Of a stretch of DNA of 33,999 nucleotides, positions 24,250 through 32,364 are shown one piece after another. Location: NCBI GenBank assembly GCA_026401035.1, contig JAPLNR010000073.1:1-33999 (forward strand), written 5' to 3'. The notes under the pieces were generated by a model that saw only the letters and a program-made list of their open reading frames with translations, was not told where the DNA came from and made no database searches. The translations under genes and the position numbers were made by a program. Origin of the DNA: Planctomycetia bacterium. GTDB lineage: Bacteria > Planctomycetota > Planctomycetia > Pirellulales > UBA1268. How positions within the stretch are numbered: the first letter of the stretch is position 1; every line of letters starts with the position of its first letter.

Positions 24250-25155
24250 ATGCTCGTCCAAACCGAACACCTCACGAAGCGCTACGGCTCCTTTACGGCG
24301 CTCGACGGGTGTTCGCTGGCGGTCCGCGCGGGGGACATCTTTGGACTGCTCGGTCCCAACGGCGCCGGAAAGACCACGCTCCTGCGGCTCCTACTCGGCT
24401 ACATCCGGCCGACGAGCGGTACGGCCCGGGTGGCGGGATTCGATTGCGAGCGGGAGTCGCTCGCGGTGCGGTCCCGCACGGCCTACCTGCCCGGCGAGGC
24501 CCGGCTCTTCCGCCGCATGAACGGCCACGAGGTGCTCGATTTCTTTGCCGAACTACGGCAGGAATGCGACCGCGAGCGGGCGACCCTCGTGGCGGCGCGG
24601 CTCGACCTCGACTGCTCCCGCCAGGTGGCCCGCATGAGCACGGGCATGCGGCAGAAACTGGCGCTCGCCGTCGTGCTTGCCACCGACTCCGCGGTCACGA
24701 TTCTCGACGAGCCGACGGCCAATCTCGATCCCACCGCGCGGGCCGAGGTGCTCGATCTCGTTCGGGAGGCGCGGGCGGCGGGCCGCACGGTGATCTTTTC
24801 GTCGCACGTGCTCTCGGAGGTGGAGACGACCTGCGACCGCGTGGCGATCGTGCGGGCGGGCCGGCTCGTGCACGAGCAGTCGATCGCCGACGTGCGCCGC
24901 AGCCACCGCATCACGGCCCGCCTCACCGGCACGCTCGGCGACGTTCCCGCCGCCATCGCGCCGCATGCGACCATGTCGCAGGCCGGCGACGGCACGGTGG
25001 TGATCGAGTCGTCGGATTCGATCACGCCGCTGCTCGGCTGGCTGGCCACGCTGCCGCTCGCAGAACTCCAGATCGAGCCGATCGGCCTCGGCGCCGTCTA
25101 CGAACGGTTCCACGGCCGGACGGGCCTGATGGCTGCCGCGGGTGCCCTTCAGTAA
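24250..25155 (+). CDS. ABC-2-type transporter ATP-binding protein
   Basis: This 301-residue ATPase energises an ABC-2 exporter in the cytoplasmic membrane. Walker A is GPNGAGKTT at 35-43, the signature is the variant MSTGMRQ at 129-135 (standard LSGGQ), Walker B is TILDEP with D153 and catalytic E154, and the H-loop SSH lies about 30 residues later. The C-terminal 80 residues resemble the regulatory extension of NatA/CcmA-like ATPases. The true start is the ATG at 24250, since the conserved N-terminus LVQTEHLTKRYGSFTAL begins there although the frame is open upstream. The gene lies 35 bp after the TSUP gene and 38 bp before the permease gene. Confidence 0.93.
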   Translation: MLVQTEHLTKRYGSFTALDGCSLAVRAGDIFGLLGPNGAGKTTLLRLLLGYIRPTSGTARVAGFDCERESLAVRSRTAYLPGEARLFRRMNGHEVLDFFAELRQECDRERATLVAARLDLDCSRQVARMSTGMRQKLALAVVLATDSAVTILDEPTANLDPTARAEVLDLVREARAAGRTVIFSSHVLSEVETTCDRVAIVRAGRLVHEQSIADVRRSHRITARLTGTLGDVPAAIAPHATMSQAGDGTVVIESSDSITPLLGWLATLPLAELQIEPIGLGAVYERFHGRTGLMAAAGALQ

Positions 25156-25193
25156 CGCGGTCTTGAGCCTGCCTCCGGAAAAAAATAAGACCT

Positions 25194-26024
25194 ATGTTCA
25201 ACACCGCCATTTGGAAAAAGACCTGGGGCGACCAGCGGGTGCTGGTGCTGTCGTTCATCGCGCTCTGGTCGGCGTTTCCCTGGATCTACATCGGGCTCTC
25301 CGCGCAGATCCCGATGCCGGCATTTCAGGACGTGCTCCTGCGGGCGATCCCGCAGGACTGGCAGCGGCTCTCGGGCGTGCCGTTCTCGGAGGTGGCGACG
25401 CATGCCGGCCGCGTGGCGCTGGCGTTCGTCGATCCGGTGGTGGTGCTCGCGGCCACGGTCTGGGGGATCACGCGGGGCAGCGATGCCGTCTCCGGCCAAC
25501 TCGAGCGTGGCACGATGGAGATGATCCTCGCGCAGCCGGTCAAGCGGGTGGCGGTCTTCGCCACGCAGGCCCTCGCCACGACGGCGGGCGCGGCCCTGCT
25601 CTGCGGCGTGCTCTACGGGGCGGTGCACACGGCCGTGGCGTTCGGGCCCTGGGCAGGCCGGGTCGATCCAACGCGGTTCATCCCCGCCGCCTGCAACGTG
25701 TTCGGGCTGATGGTCTGCGTCGCGGGCATCGCGGCCTGCGTTTCGGCCGCCGACAGCCATCGCTGGCGGACGATCGGCATCCTCTGCGGGTTCTACGTCT
25801 TTTCGATCCTGGCGAAGCTCGTCGGACGGCTCAGCACGCCGCTGGAATGGGTCGGCTACCTGTCGATCCTCAATGCCTACGAGCCGCAGCGGCTGGTGGG
25901 CGAGCCCGCCGCCTCCTGGCGGCTTCTGGGCATGTACGACGGGGTGCTGCTGGGGCTGGGGCTGCTGGCCTACATCGTCGGGGCGGTGCTGTTTTCCCGC
26001 CGAGACCTGCCGGCGCCGCTGTGA
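25194..26024 (+). CDS. ABC-2-type transporter permease
   Basis: The 276-residue protein has about six membrane segments, for example at 18-36, 79-95, 124-150, 165-185, 197-212 and 249-268. It fits the ABC2/NosY-like permease family: the segment SGQLERGTMEMILAQPVKR is the typical cytoplasmic coupling motif. It pairs with the ATPase directly upstream. Substrate is unknown; such two-gene ABC-2 systems move lipids, polysaccharides, antibiotics or copper-enzyme assembly factors. A GC hairpin follows the stop. Confidence 0.9.
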   Translation: MFNTAIWKKTWGDQRVLVLSFIALWSAFPWIYIGLSAQIPMPAFQDVLLRAIPQDWQRLSGVPFSEVATHAGRVALAFVDPVVVLAATVWGITRGSDAVSGQLERGTMEMILAQPVKRVAVFATQALATTAGAALLCGVLYGAVHTAVAFGPWAGRVDPTRFIPAACNVFGLMVCVAGIAACVSAADSHRWRTIGILCGFYVFSILAKLVGRLSTPLEWVGYLSILNAYEPQRLVGEPAASWRLLGMYDGVLLGLGLLAYIVGAVLFSRRDLPAPL

Positions 26025-26029
26025 TGGAC

Positions 26030-26048
26030 GGCCGGTTTTCAACCGGCC
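26030..26048 (+). terminator. Perfect hairpin after the ABC permease gene
   Basis: GGCCGGTT, loop TTC and AACCGGCC form an 8-bp perfect stem 5 bp past the permease stop. The 3' side continues with C and not T, so an intrinsic terminator is only possible. It may mark the end of the CHAT-TSUP-ABC transcription unit. Confidence 0.5.
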
Positions 26049-26136
26049 CCGGCGAGAGAAAAGCAGGTCGCACGATTCGCGTAGCGTTCCTGCCGCCGCA
26101 TGCCCCATACTACCGGCATCACAAGGAGCCTGATTT

Positions 26137-27951
26137 ATGACTATCCGTCCTGCTGCCATCCTCCTTGCCCTGCTGATGCATGGCATGCTCGTCATGCTTG
26201 TCATGCCGATCACGTCGGTGATGTTGGTCGTGTCCGTCATGTCGACGAGCCCGGCCCACGCCGACGAGCCCGGTCAGGCTGATCTCGACGCGGCGATCGA
26301 CGCCAAGCTTGCCGCCGATGATCTCGACGACTATGGCACCGTCCTCGACCGCTGCAAGGCGGCGATCAAGAAGGGGCTCGACGAGGAGTCGCGGAAGTTT
26401 GCGGACAATCTCTATACCGGCACGCTCATCGATCGGGCAGGCATGGTGGTCGAGGCGATCTTTGATTCACCCCGGCCCGACCCGCAATGGCCGCGGATGC
26501 GCACCTACGCCCTGCGCGACCTCAACGAGGCCATCGAGCGCGACCCGCAGCTCGGCGCCGCGCAGCTCATGCTCGCCCGCCTCGAGGCGCTGCCCGGTGG
26601 CAATCGCCAGCGGGCGATCGCCGCCGCGGAGAAGGCGGTCGAACTCGGCGGCGAAGACCGGCTGCAGATCGCGCAGGCCCACGTCATCCTCGGCAACCTC
26701 GAGGACGACGACAAAGCCAAGCGGGCCGCCGACTACGACAAGGCGGTCGAACTCGCCCCGCGTGACGCCGACGTGCGCCGCACCCGCGGCCTCTTCCATC
26801 TGCTCAACAACGATTTCGAGAAGGCCCGCGCCGACCTCGAGGTGGCGATCGAGGAAAAGCCCGACGATGCCTCGCTCCTGGAGGCCCTCGGCATGTCGTT
26901 TTTGATGGAAAACAAGCTGGACGAGGCCCTCAAGACGTTCGACAAGGCCGTCGAGCTCGATCCCGACGCCGCCGGCGCCCTCCTGCAGCGGGCCCGGGTG
27001 CTCGCGCTCAAGGGAGAGCAGCCGAAGGCGATCGCCGACCTCGACAAGGCGATCGAATTGGAGCCGGACGATGCCACGCCGCTGGTGCTCCGGGCCCGGA
27101 TTCAGCAGCAGGCCGGCAACACCGAGCAGGCTGAAACGGACCTCGAGCGGGTGCTCGAGAAGCAGCCCGAACATCCGGCGGCCCTCGAACTCCGCGGCCT
27201 CATCGCCGCGGAACGCAACGACTATCCCGCGGCGATCCGCGACTTCCGCAAGCTCGTCTCCAAGAACGGCGACGATGCCCTGCTCGTGGGCCAGCTCGGC
27301 ATGCTCTACCTCGCGGCCAAGCAGCCGCGCGAGGCGATCAAGCGGTTCACGCGGGCGCTCGAACTCGACGAAAACCAGTTCCTGAGCCGCCGCGGCCGGA
27401 GCGATGCCGAAATCTCGATCGGAAACCATGCCGCCGCGCTCGCGGACCTCGAGAAGGCCCTCGTGCTCGACGACGACAATGACGGCGTGCTCAATAATCT
27501 TGCCTGGCTGCTGGCCACCTCTCCCGACGACGCGATTCGCGACGGCAAGCGGGCCGTCGAACTGGCCACGAAGGCCTGCGAGAAGACGGAGTGGAAGCAG
27601 GCCCACATCATCAGCACGCTGGCTGCGGCCCATGCCGAGACGGGCGACTTCGAGAAGGCCCGCGAATACAGCCAGAAGGCCGTCGACACGGGCGACTCCG
27701 CGCCGGAGGTGAAGGAGCAGCTCGCCAATGAACTCGCGAGCTACGCGCAGCAGAAGCCCTGGCGTGAAAAGCAGGAATTGGCGGAGGCGGCTCTCGAGGG
27801 CGTGAAGGACGACCTCCTCATCGAGGCGGTCACGGAGGACGAGGCGGACGACGCCGCCGAAAAACCCGCGGGCAAAAAACCCGCGGTCGAGGAACCGGCC
27901 GAAGAGAAAAAGCCGACCGTGAACCGCGAACCCCGTCGGCCTTTTGATTGA
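26137..27951 (+). CDS. Secreted tetratricopeptide repeat protein
   Basis: The 604-residue protein has a long Met- and Val-rich signal peptide (about 1-42, ending SPAHA). At least eight TPR units span about 130-530, for example LLEALGMSFLMENKLDEALK, TFDKAVELDPDAAGALLQRA and LVGQLGMLYLAAKQPREAIK. A charged Glu/Lys/Pro-rich tail (about 550-604) follows. TPR arrays bind partner proteins; no catalytic domain is present. AAGGAG lies about 10 bases before the ATG. It is 112 bp after the ABC permease gene with a hairpin between, so separate transcription is likely. Location should be periplasmic or cell-surface. Confidence 0.9.
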   Translation: MTIRPAAILLALLMHGMLVMLVMPITSVMLVVSVMSTSPAHADEPGQADLDAAIDAKLAADDLDDYGTVLDRCKAAIKKGLDEESRKFADNLYTGTLIDRAGMVVEAIFDSPRPDPQWPRMRTYALRDLNEAIERDPQLGAAQLMLARLEALPGGNRQRAIAAAEKAVELGGEDRLQIAQAHVILGNLEDDDKAKRAADYDKAVELAPRDADVRRTRGLFHLLNNDFEKARADLEVAIEEKPDDASLLEALGMSFLMENKLDEALKTFDKAVELDPDAAGALLQRARVLALKGEQPKAIADLDKAIELEPDDATPLVLRARIQQQAGNTEQAETDLERVLEKQPEHPAALELRGLIAAERNDYPAAIRDFRKLVSKNGDDALLVGQLGMLYLAAKQPREAIKRFTRALELDENQFLSRRGRSDAEISIGNHAAALADLEKALVLDDDNDGVLNNLAWLLATSPDDAIRDGKRAVELATKACEKTEWKQAHIISTLAAAHAETGDFEKAREYSQKAVDTGDSAPEVKEQLANELASYAQQKPWREKQELAEAALEGVKDDLLIEAVTEDEADDAAEKPAGKKPAVEEPAEEKKPTVNREPRRPFD

Positions 27952-27963
27952 GCCCGCAGGGCC

Positions 27964-28005
27964 GCAGACGGTGCAGCCCGAAGGTCCACGTGGCCCACCG
28001 TCTGC
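27964..28005 (+). terminator. Hairpin after the TPR gene
   Basis: GCAGACGGTG (27964-27973) and CACCGTCTGC (27996-28005) form a perfect 10-bp stem with a 22-base loop, starting 12 bp past the TPR gene stop. No T-run follows, so termination is inferred from position and stem length only. Confidence 0.45.
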
Positions 28006-28019
28006 CAGAAGCAGCTCCC

Positions 28020-28188
28020 GATGCTGAGGAGCCGGTCGGCTGAAGCTCGACGAGCGTATGCAGTTTCGACCTTCTGAGGTCAGCAGCTCCGTAGGTCGTC
28101 AGCGGAGAAAACTGTGCCGGCCCGAGGCCGGAAGTGCATCGCGAAGGAGACTTCTGCCGCCAGGCTGAAGCCTGTCCTACTTTGGCAG
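28020..28188. repeat. Hairpin-rich repeat array, unit 1
   Basis: First of three near-identical units filling the gene-free stretch 28006-28575. In order it contains GCTCGACGAGC, an outer stem CAGTTT (28061-28066)/AAACTG (28109-28114) enclosing two hairpins (GACCT/AGGTC and CTCCG/CGGAG), the hairpin CCGGCC/GGCCGG, GAAG/CTTC, and finally CAGGCTGAAGCCTG (28161-28174) followed by TCCTACTTTGG. No coding function is apparent. Confidence 0.9.
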
Positions 28189-28392
28189 GATGCTGAGGAG
28201 CCGGTCGGCTGAAGCTCGACGAGCGTCTGCATTTTCGACCTTCTGAGGTCAGCCGCTCCGTAGGTCGTCAGCGGAGAAAATGCATCGCGAAGGAGACTTC
28301 TGCCGCCGGCGACCAATGCGGGTGAGCGGCACGGCGGCATAGGCTCGGGCATGACAGGGCATGACAGGCTGAAGCCTGTCCTACTTTGGCAG
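28189..28392. repeat. Hairpin-rich repeat array, unit 2
   Basis: It matches unit 1 but has lost the CCGGCC/GGCCGG hairpin (about 23 bp). Before the terminal palindrome (28363-28380) it gains about 60 bp that include tandem GGGCATGACA. Its outer stem reads TGCATTTT (28228-28235)/AAAATGCA (28277-28284), altered from unit 1 on both arms so that pairing is kept and lengthened. Confidence 0.9.
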
Positions 28393-28583
28393 GATGCTGA
28401 GGAGCCGGTCGGCTGAAGCTCGACGAGCGTATGCAGTTTCGACCTTCTGAGGTCAGCAGCTCCGTAGGTCGTCAGCGGAGAAAACTGTGCCGGCCCGAGG
28501 CCGGAAGTGCATCGCGAAGGAGACTTCTGCCGCACAGGCTCGGGCATGACAGGGCATGACAGGCTGAAGCCTGTCCTACTTTG
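28393..28583. repeat. Hairpin-rich repeat array, unit 3
   Basis: It is like unit 1 in the first two thirds (outer stem CAGTTT 28434-28439/AAACTG 28482-28487, CCGGCC hairpin present) and like unit 2 at the end (tandem GGGCATGACA, palindrome at 28558-28575). Its final CCTACTTTG overlaps the last codons and TAG stop of the minus-strand hydrolase gene. Confidence 0.9.
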
Positions 28584-29361
28584 ACTGGGAGAAGAGCCAG
28601 TCGAGCACTGCCGCGTCGCGGTAGGTCGGCGTCCAGGCGTCGTGGCCCACGCCGGCCATCTCCGTGTATTTCGGGCTGCCGCCGGCGGCCTTGACCGCCG
28701 CCACCATGCTCCGCGACCGCTCCACCGGCACCGCCTTGTCGGCATCGCCGTGGGCGGCCCAGATCGGCAGCTTCGCGATCCGCGCCGCCATTCGTTCGTC
28801 GCCACCGCCGCAGATCGGCAGCACCGCCGCGAAGCGTTCGGGCATCCGCGTGGCGAGATCCCACGTGCCGTAGCCGCCCATCGACAAGCCCGTGAGGTAG
28901 ACGCGGGCGGGGTCGACAGACGCGGTCTTCATCACGTCGTCGATCATGGCGGCAGCCGCCTGCAGATCGGTGGTGGGTTCCGCTGCCTGTGGCGTGCTCG
29001 TCTTGTCGGCCCACGAGATGTCGACCCAGCGCTCATCCATTCGGCACTGGGCCGCGATCACGAAGCAGGGATGCTTCTGCCGCAGAGCCGGTTCGGCCAG
29101 CCAGGCGGGCAGATACTTGAGCTGAATGATGTTGTCGCCGCCGCGCTCGCCGGCGCCGTGGAGAAAAAGCACGAGTGGATACTTCCTGCCCGGCTCGATG
29201 GCCCGCGGCGTCAGCAGCCGGTAGCCAAACTCCAAAGATTCGTTGCCCGCCGCGACCGTGACGGTGCGAAATTCATAGACGTCGTTCGCGGCCACCACCT
29301 CTGCGGGCAACCTCTGCAGAATCGTCTCGTGCGCCGGCGGAATTGTTCTAGTCTTCTGCAC
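28576..29361 (-). CDS. Alpha/beta hydrolase (carboxylesterase/PHB depolymerase-like)
   Basis: The protein has the alpha/beta-hydrolase fold: PLVLFLHGAGERGGDN (oxyanion region), the nucleophile elbow GLSMGG with S160, the acid in HGDADKAVP and the His in GVGHDAW near the C-terminus. The wording resembles the esterase/polyhydroxybutyrate-depolymerase and phospholipase/carboxylesterase group common in planctomycetes, often exported. Substrate is unknown. No ATG gives a sensible N-terminus: the frame is open to 29601 but would overlap the J-domain gene. I chose the GTG at 29361, with GAGG upstream, giving 261 residues; a TTG near 29442 is an alternative and could restore a signal sequence. The stop codon lies inside repeat unit 3. 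Confidence 0.82.
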   Translation of the reverse strand: MQKTRTIPPAHETILQRLPAEVVAANDVYEFRTVTVAAGNESLEFGYRLLTPRAIEPGRKYPLVLFLHGAGERGGDNIIQLKYLPAWLAEPALRQKHPCFVIAAQCRMDERWVDISWADKTSTPQAAEPTTDLQAAAAMIDDVMKTASVDPARVYLTGLSMGGYGTWDLATRMPERFAAVLPICGGGDERMAARIAKLPIWAAHGDADKAVPVERSRSMVAAVKAAGGSPKYTEMAGVGHDAWTPTYRDAAVLDWLFSQSK

Positions 29362-29483
29362 TGCTGCCTCGCTGCCCCACCAGGGGTCATGGAAATGAAA
29401 CGGCCAGCCAGGCCAGAAACGAGACGCGGCATGCGCCCCCAAGAAGGTGATACGCTCGCGGCATTGCGATTTCCAATCCGGGT

Positions 29484-30185
29484 TCAGGATTCTTCGGGGC
29501 CGTCGCCAACGGCGAGTTTTACCCGCCGCGGCATGCCCAAACGCCCCAGCAGGCCGACGGCCCCCTTCGGCAGGCCGAGAAATTCGAGGTGTTCGAACCA
29601 CTGCGGGATTTCCGCCGCCAACTTGCCGACGGCGGTGCCGCGGAGATCGAGCGATCGCAGGCTCTTGATGCCCTTCAGTTGCGCGAGGCCCTCGTCGGTG
29701 ATCGACCCGCCGGCGAGGTCGAGCACGGTCAGATCCTTGAGCGACTCGGTGCGAAATCCGAGCAGGATCGCAAATAGGTCGTCGGCGGCCGGCCCGCGCA
29801 GTCGCACCGTCACCAGTTTGTCGGCGACGTGGCCGAAGTCTTCACCGAAGCTCTTCCGCAGCCAGTCGGCCTCCTCCATCTCGATCTCGCCCCCCCGGCT
29901 GATCGCCTCGGTCGCGACCTCCTGCTGCTGGGCGTAGGCATCGATCTTCGAGGCGATCCATTCGAGTTTGCCAGCCTTGAATTTGACGTAGTCATTGGCC
30001 TCCTCGAACGCCTTCTGGAGCTGGATGAACTGCTCCGGATCGCCACCCCGATCGGGGTGCATGATTCGCGCCTTGGCGAGATAGGCCTGCTTCACGTCCT
30101 CGAGCGTCAGCGGGGGCATCAGGCCGAGGACGGCGATACAGGCGGGGAGTTGGTGGTCGGCTGGTTTGTTGGGGACGGATGCCAT
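29484..30185 (-). CDS. J-domain protein with C-terminal leucine-rich repeats
   Basis: The 233-residue cytoplasmic protein has an N-terminal J domain (about 15-70: LTLEDVKQAYLAKARIMHPD with the HPD triad at 43-45, then PEQFIQLQKAFEEANDYVKF), which should stimulate DnaK ATPase. A linker of charged helices follows, and then leucine-rich-repeat-like segments (about 155-210: LTVLDLAGGSITDEGLAQLK and LRSLDLRGTAVGKL). It lacks the Gly/Phe and zinc-finger regions of DnaJ. The LRR part may select clients. The ATG at 30185 gives the natural start before ASVPNKP; upstream reading is into the divergent gene. The downstream hydrolase gene is on the same strand, about 120 bp away. Confidence 0.85.
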   Translation of the reverse strand: MASVPNKPADHQLPACIAVLGLMPPLTLEDVKQAYLAKARIMHPDRGGDPEQFIQLQKAFEEANDYVKFKAGKLEWIASKIDAYAQQQEVATEAISRGGEIEMEEADWLRKSFGEDFGHVADKLVTVRLRGPAADDLFAILLGFRTESLKDLTVLDLAGGSITDEGLAQLKGIKSLRSLDLRGTAVGKLAAEIPQWFEHLEFLGLPKGAVGLLGRLGMPRRVKLAVGDGPEES

Positions 30186-30267
30186 GGCGGTCAGACTAAA
30201 CAAGTCGGGACCGCCCGAAAAGCGGTCGGACGCCGGATTTTCACGATTTTCTCCGTGCGTGCTCGCC

Positions 30268-30296
30268 TTGCCGGGCCCGGCCCAATCCCCTATTTT
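30268..30296 (+). promoter_or_regulatory. Candidate promoter of the tandem parvulin gene
   Basis: TTGCCG (30268-30273) and TATTTT (30291-30296) are 17 bp apart, each 4 of 6 to consensus, about 35 bp upstream of the start codon. Nearer the divergent J-domain gene lies the inverted repeat GACCGC (30209-30214)/GCGGTC (30222-30227), a possible shared control site. Confidence 0.35.
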
Positions 30297-30316
30297 CCGG
30301 TCCATTGCTTGCAGCC

Positions 30317-30324
30317 AAGGAGGG
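30317..30324 (+). promoter_or_regulatory. Strong ribosome binding site deciding the parvulin start
   Basis: AAGGAGGG lies 6 bases before the ATG at 30331. It selects this start over an in-frame one at 30166, whose 55 extra residues would overlap the divergent J-domain gene. Confidence 0.8.
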
Positions 30325-30330
30325 CTACGG

Positions 30331-32364
30331 ATGATTCGTTTCTGCGCTGAAAAATTGACGGCGGCCTGGGCCGTACTGTCGAAGGGCTGGCTCCGAACGG
30401 GCGGCACGCTCCGCGAGGTCGGTGCCGTCGTGGTCATCGTGGCGGCCAGCCTTGCCTGGCGACTGCTTAGCGGGGGCGTCGAGGCGGATGCCGCGCCGAA
30501 GGCTCCGCGCAAGGCCCCCCAGCAGACGGCGGCCCCTGTCGTCCAGCCGGCGGAAGAGCGGCTCGTGGCGATGGTCAACGGCGCCGAGATCAGCCAGGGC
30601 CAGTTGGCCGCCGAGTGCCTGAGCCGCCACGGCACGGCCGTGCTCGAAACGCTCGTCAACAAGCAGATCATCAGTCAGGCCTGCCAGCGGCAGGGCATCG
30701 CGGTGACCCCGCAGGATGTCGACGCGGAGATCGACGCGATGTCGCGTCGCTTCAACGTGCCCCGTGACAAGTGGATCGAACTGATCCAGCAGGAGCGGGG
30801 CATCACGTCGGCACAGTATGCCGAGGAGATCGTCTGGCCGATGATCGCGCTGCGTCGGCTGGCCCGCGCGGGGATCGAGCCGACGCCCGAGGAGATCACG
30901 AAGGCGTTTGACAACCAATTCGGCCCGGCCGTGAAGGCGCGGATCATCGTCGTGCGGTCGCCGGCCGAGGCGGAGAAGCTCCGTGCTCAGGTTCTCGCGG
31001 CGCCGGATGATTTTGGTGCGCTGGCCCGGCAGCATTCCATCGATGTCGGCAGCGCCAGCGCCAACGGCTGGGTACAGCCGGTGCGGCGGCACTCCGGTGA
31101 GCCGCAGTTCGAGGCGGCGGTCTTCGGCCTCGAGCCGGGCGGGATTTCGACGGTCGTGCAGGTGGCCGACCAGTTCATCATCGTCAAGTGCGAAGGGCAT
31201 CTGCCGGCGGCCGAGGTGAAACTCGACGACGTGCGGCCGCGGCTCGCGGAGGAACTCCGTGAACGCAAGAGCCGCGCCGCGTCGAGCGACGTCTTCCGCC
31301 AGTTGCAAGACGCCGCGATCGTCGAAAATATTTTCAACGATCCGGCCAAGTCGGCGGCGCAGCCCGGCGTGGCCGCGCTGGTGAATGGCCAGCCGATCGC
31401 CATCGATCAGGTGCGCGACGAGTGCCTCGAGCGGCACGGCAACGACGTGCTCGAGATCCTCGTCACCCGCACGATTCTCCAGCAGGCGCTCGAGCGGGAG
31501 AAGCGGCAGGTGAGCCAGGCCGAGGTCGATGCCGAGATCACCACGGCGGCCGAGCGGCTGGGCTTCCGCAAGCCCGATGGCTCCGCCGATACCGCCGCCT
31601 GGATCGAACGCGTCACCCGCGAACAGAAACTGCCGGTACGGCACTACGTCGAAGACATCGTGCAGCCGACCGTGGCGCTCAAGAAACTCGTCGGCCAAGT
31701 GGCCGTCACGCAGGAGGATCTCGACAAGGCGTTCGCAGCCACCTTCGGGCCGCGGGCGCGGTGCCGCGTGATCATTCTCGACAACCAGCGGCGGGCGCAG
31801 GAAGTCTGGCAGCTCGCCCGCCAGAGTCCGACCGTCGAACGGCTCGGGGAACTCGCCGAGCAATATTCCGTCGATCCGGCGAGCCGGGCGCTGCGGGGCG
31901 AGGTGCCGCCGATCCAGCGACACGGCGGCCAGCCCGCCCTCGAGCGGGAGGCCTTCTCGCTCAAGCCCGGTGAGCTTTCGGGAGTGCTCCAGGTGGCCGA
32001 CCGCTTCATCGTGCTTTTCTGCGAGGGCTTCACGGCTCCGGCGGAGGTGAAGTTTGCGGAGGTGCGGGACGAACTCTACGACGACATCTTCGAGAAGAAG
32101 CAGCGGATCGAGATGGCCCGCTTCTTCTCTCATCTCCGCGAGGGTGCGACGATCGACAACTTTCTGGCCGGCACGAGCCAATCGCCCAAGCCGGGTGGCC
32201 CCGCACGAACGAGCACGGTGCCGAAGACGTCGCTCACCAAGAGCGAGACCGAGGAACTGGCCCAGCCCCGCGCCGGTAGCCGCAGGTCGCCGGCCGCGGT
32301 GCCCCCGGCGGCCGGCTCCGGAGTCGTGCCCGCCTCACTCGACACGCCCTCCGGCGACAGATAG
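30331..32364 (+). CDS. Membrane-anchored tandem SurA/parvulin-type peptidylprolyl isomerase
   Basis: The 677-residue protein has one membrane segment at about 30-46 (VGAVVVIVAASLAWRLL); the rest is predicted extracytoplasmic. It contains two homologous SurA-like halves. Half 1 starts near 78 (LVAMVNGAEISQGQLAAECL) and has a parvulin-like domain (FGPAVKARIIVVRS ... FEAAVFGLEPGGISTVVQVA). Half 2 starts near 347 (VAALVNGQPIAIDQVRDECL) and has a second (FGPRARCRVIILDN ... LEREAFSLKPGELSGVLQVA). Such proteins assist folding of exported proteins and isomerise prolyl bonds. The canonical parvulin GG of the loop is replaced by GWV and GEV, so activity may be weak. A Ser/Pro-rich tail (about 620-677) ends the protein. 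The duplication inside one chain is unusual compared with SurA, where the two rotamase domains share a single chaperone part. Confidence 0.88.
   Translation: MIRFCAEKLTAAWAVLSKGWLRTGGTLREVGAVVVIVAASLAWRLLSGGVEADAAPKAPRKAPQQTAAPVVQPAEERLVAMVNGAEISQGQLAAECLSRHGTAVLETLVNKQIISQACQRQGIAVTPQDVDAEIDAMSRRFNVPRDKWIELIQQERGITSAQYAEEIVWPMIALRRLARAGIEPTPEEITKAFDNQFGPAVKARIIVVRSPAEAEKLRAQVLAAPDDFGALARQHSIDVGSASANGWVQPVRRHSGEPQFEAAVFGLEPGGISTVVQVADQFIIVKCEGHLPAAEVKLDDVRPRLAEELRERKSRAASSDVFRQLQDAAIVENIFNDPAKSAAQPGVAALVNGQPIAIDQVRDECLERHGNDVLEILVTRTILQQALEREKRQVSQAEVDAEITTAAERLGFRKPDGSADTAAWIERVTREQKLPVRHYVEDIVQPTVALKKLVGQVAVTQEDLDKAFAATFGPRARCRVIILDNQRRAQEVWQLARQSPTVERLGELAEQYSVDPASRALRGEVPPIQRHGGQPALEREAFSLKPGELSGVLQVADRFIVLFCEGFTAPAEVKFAEVRDELYDDIFEKKQRIEMARFFSHLREGATIDNFLAGTSQSPKPGGPARTSTVPKTSLTKSETEELAQPRAGSRRSPAAVPPAAGSGVVPASLDTPSGDR

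Noticed and set aside
28020..28583. CRISPR array
   Set aside because: Units of 169-204 bp repeat almost completely, with no short repeats separated by unique spacers, and no cas genes are present.
28080..28805. Minus-strand frame of 241 codons through the repeat array
   Set aside because: Its middle is the repeat translated twice (FSPLTTYGAADLRRSK) and its start lies within the hydrolase gene in another frame. Not a credible gene.
30166..30330. Upstream in-frame start for the parvulin protein
   Set aside because: The extra 55 residues overlap the divergent J-domain gene, lack a ribosome site and hide the strong AAGGAGGG at 30317.
30325..32181. A 618-codon minus-strand frame opposite the parvulin gene
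   Set aside because: Same reason: no recognisable domain, and the plus strand encodes clear SurA/parvulin motifs with a strong ribosome site.
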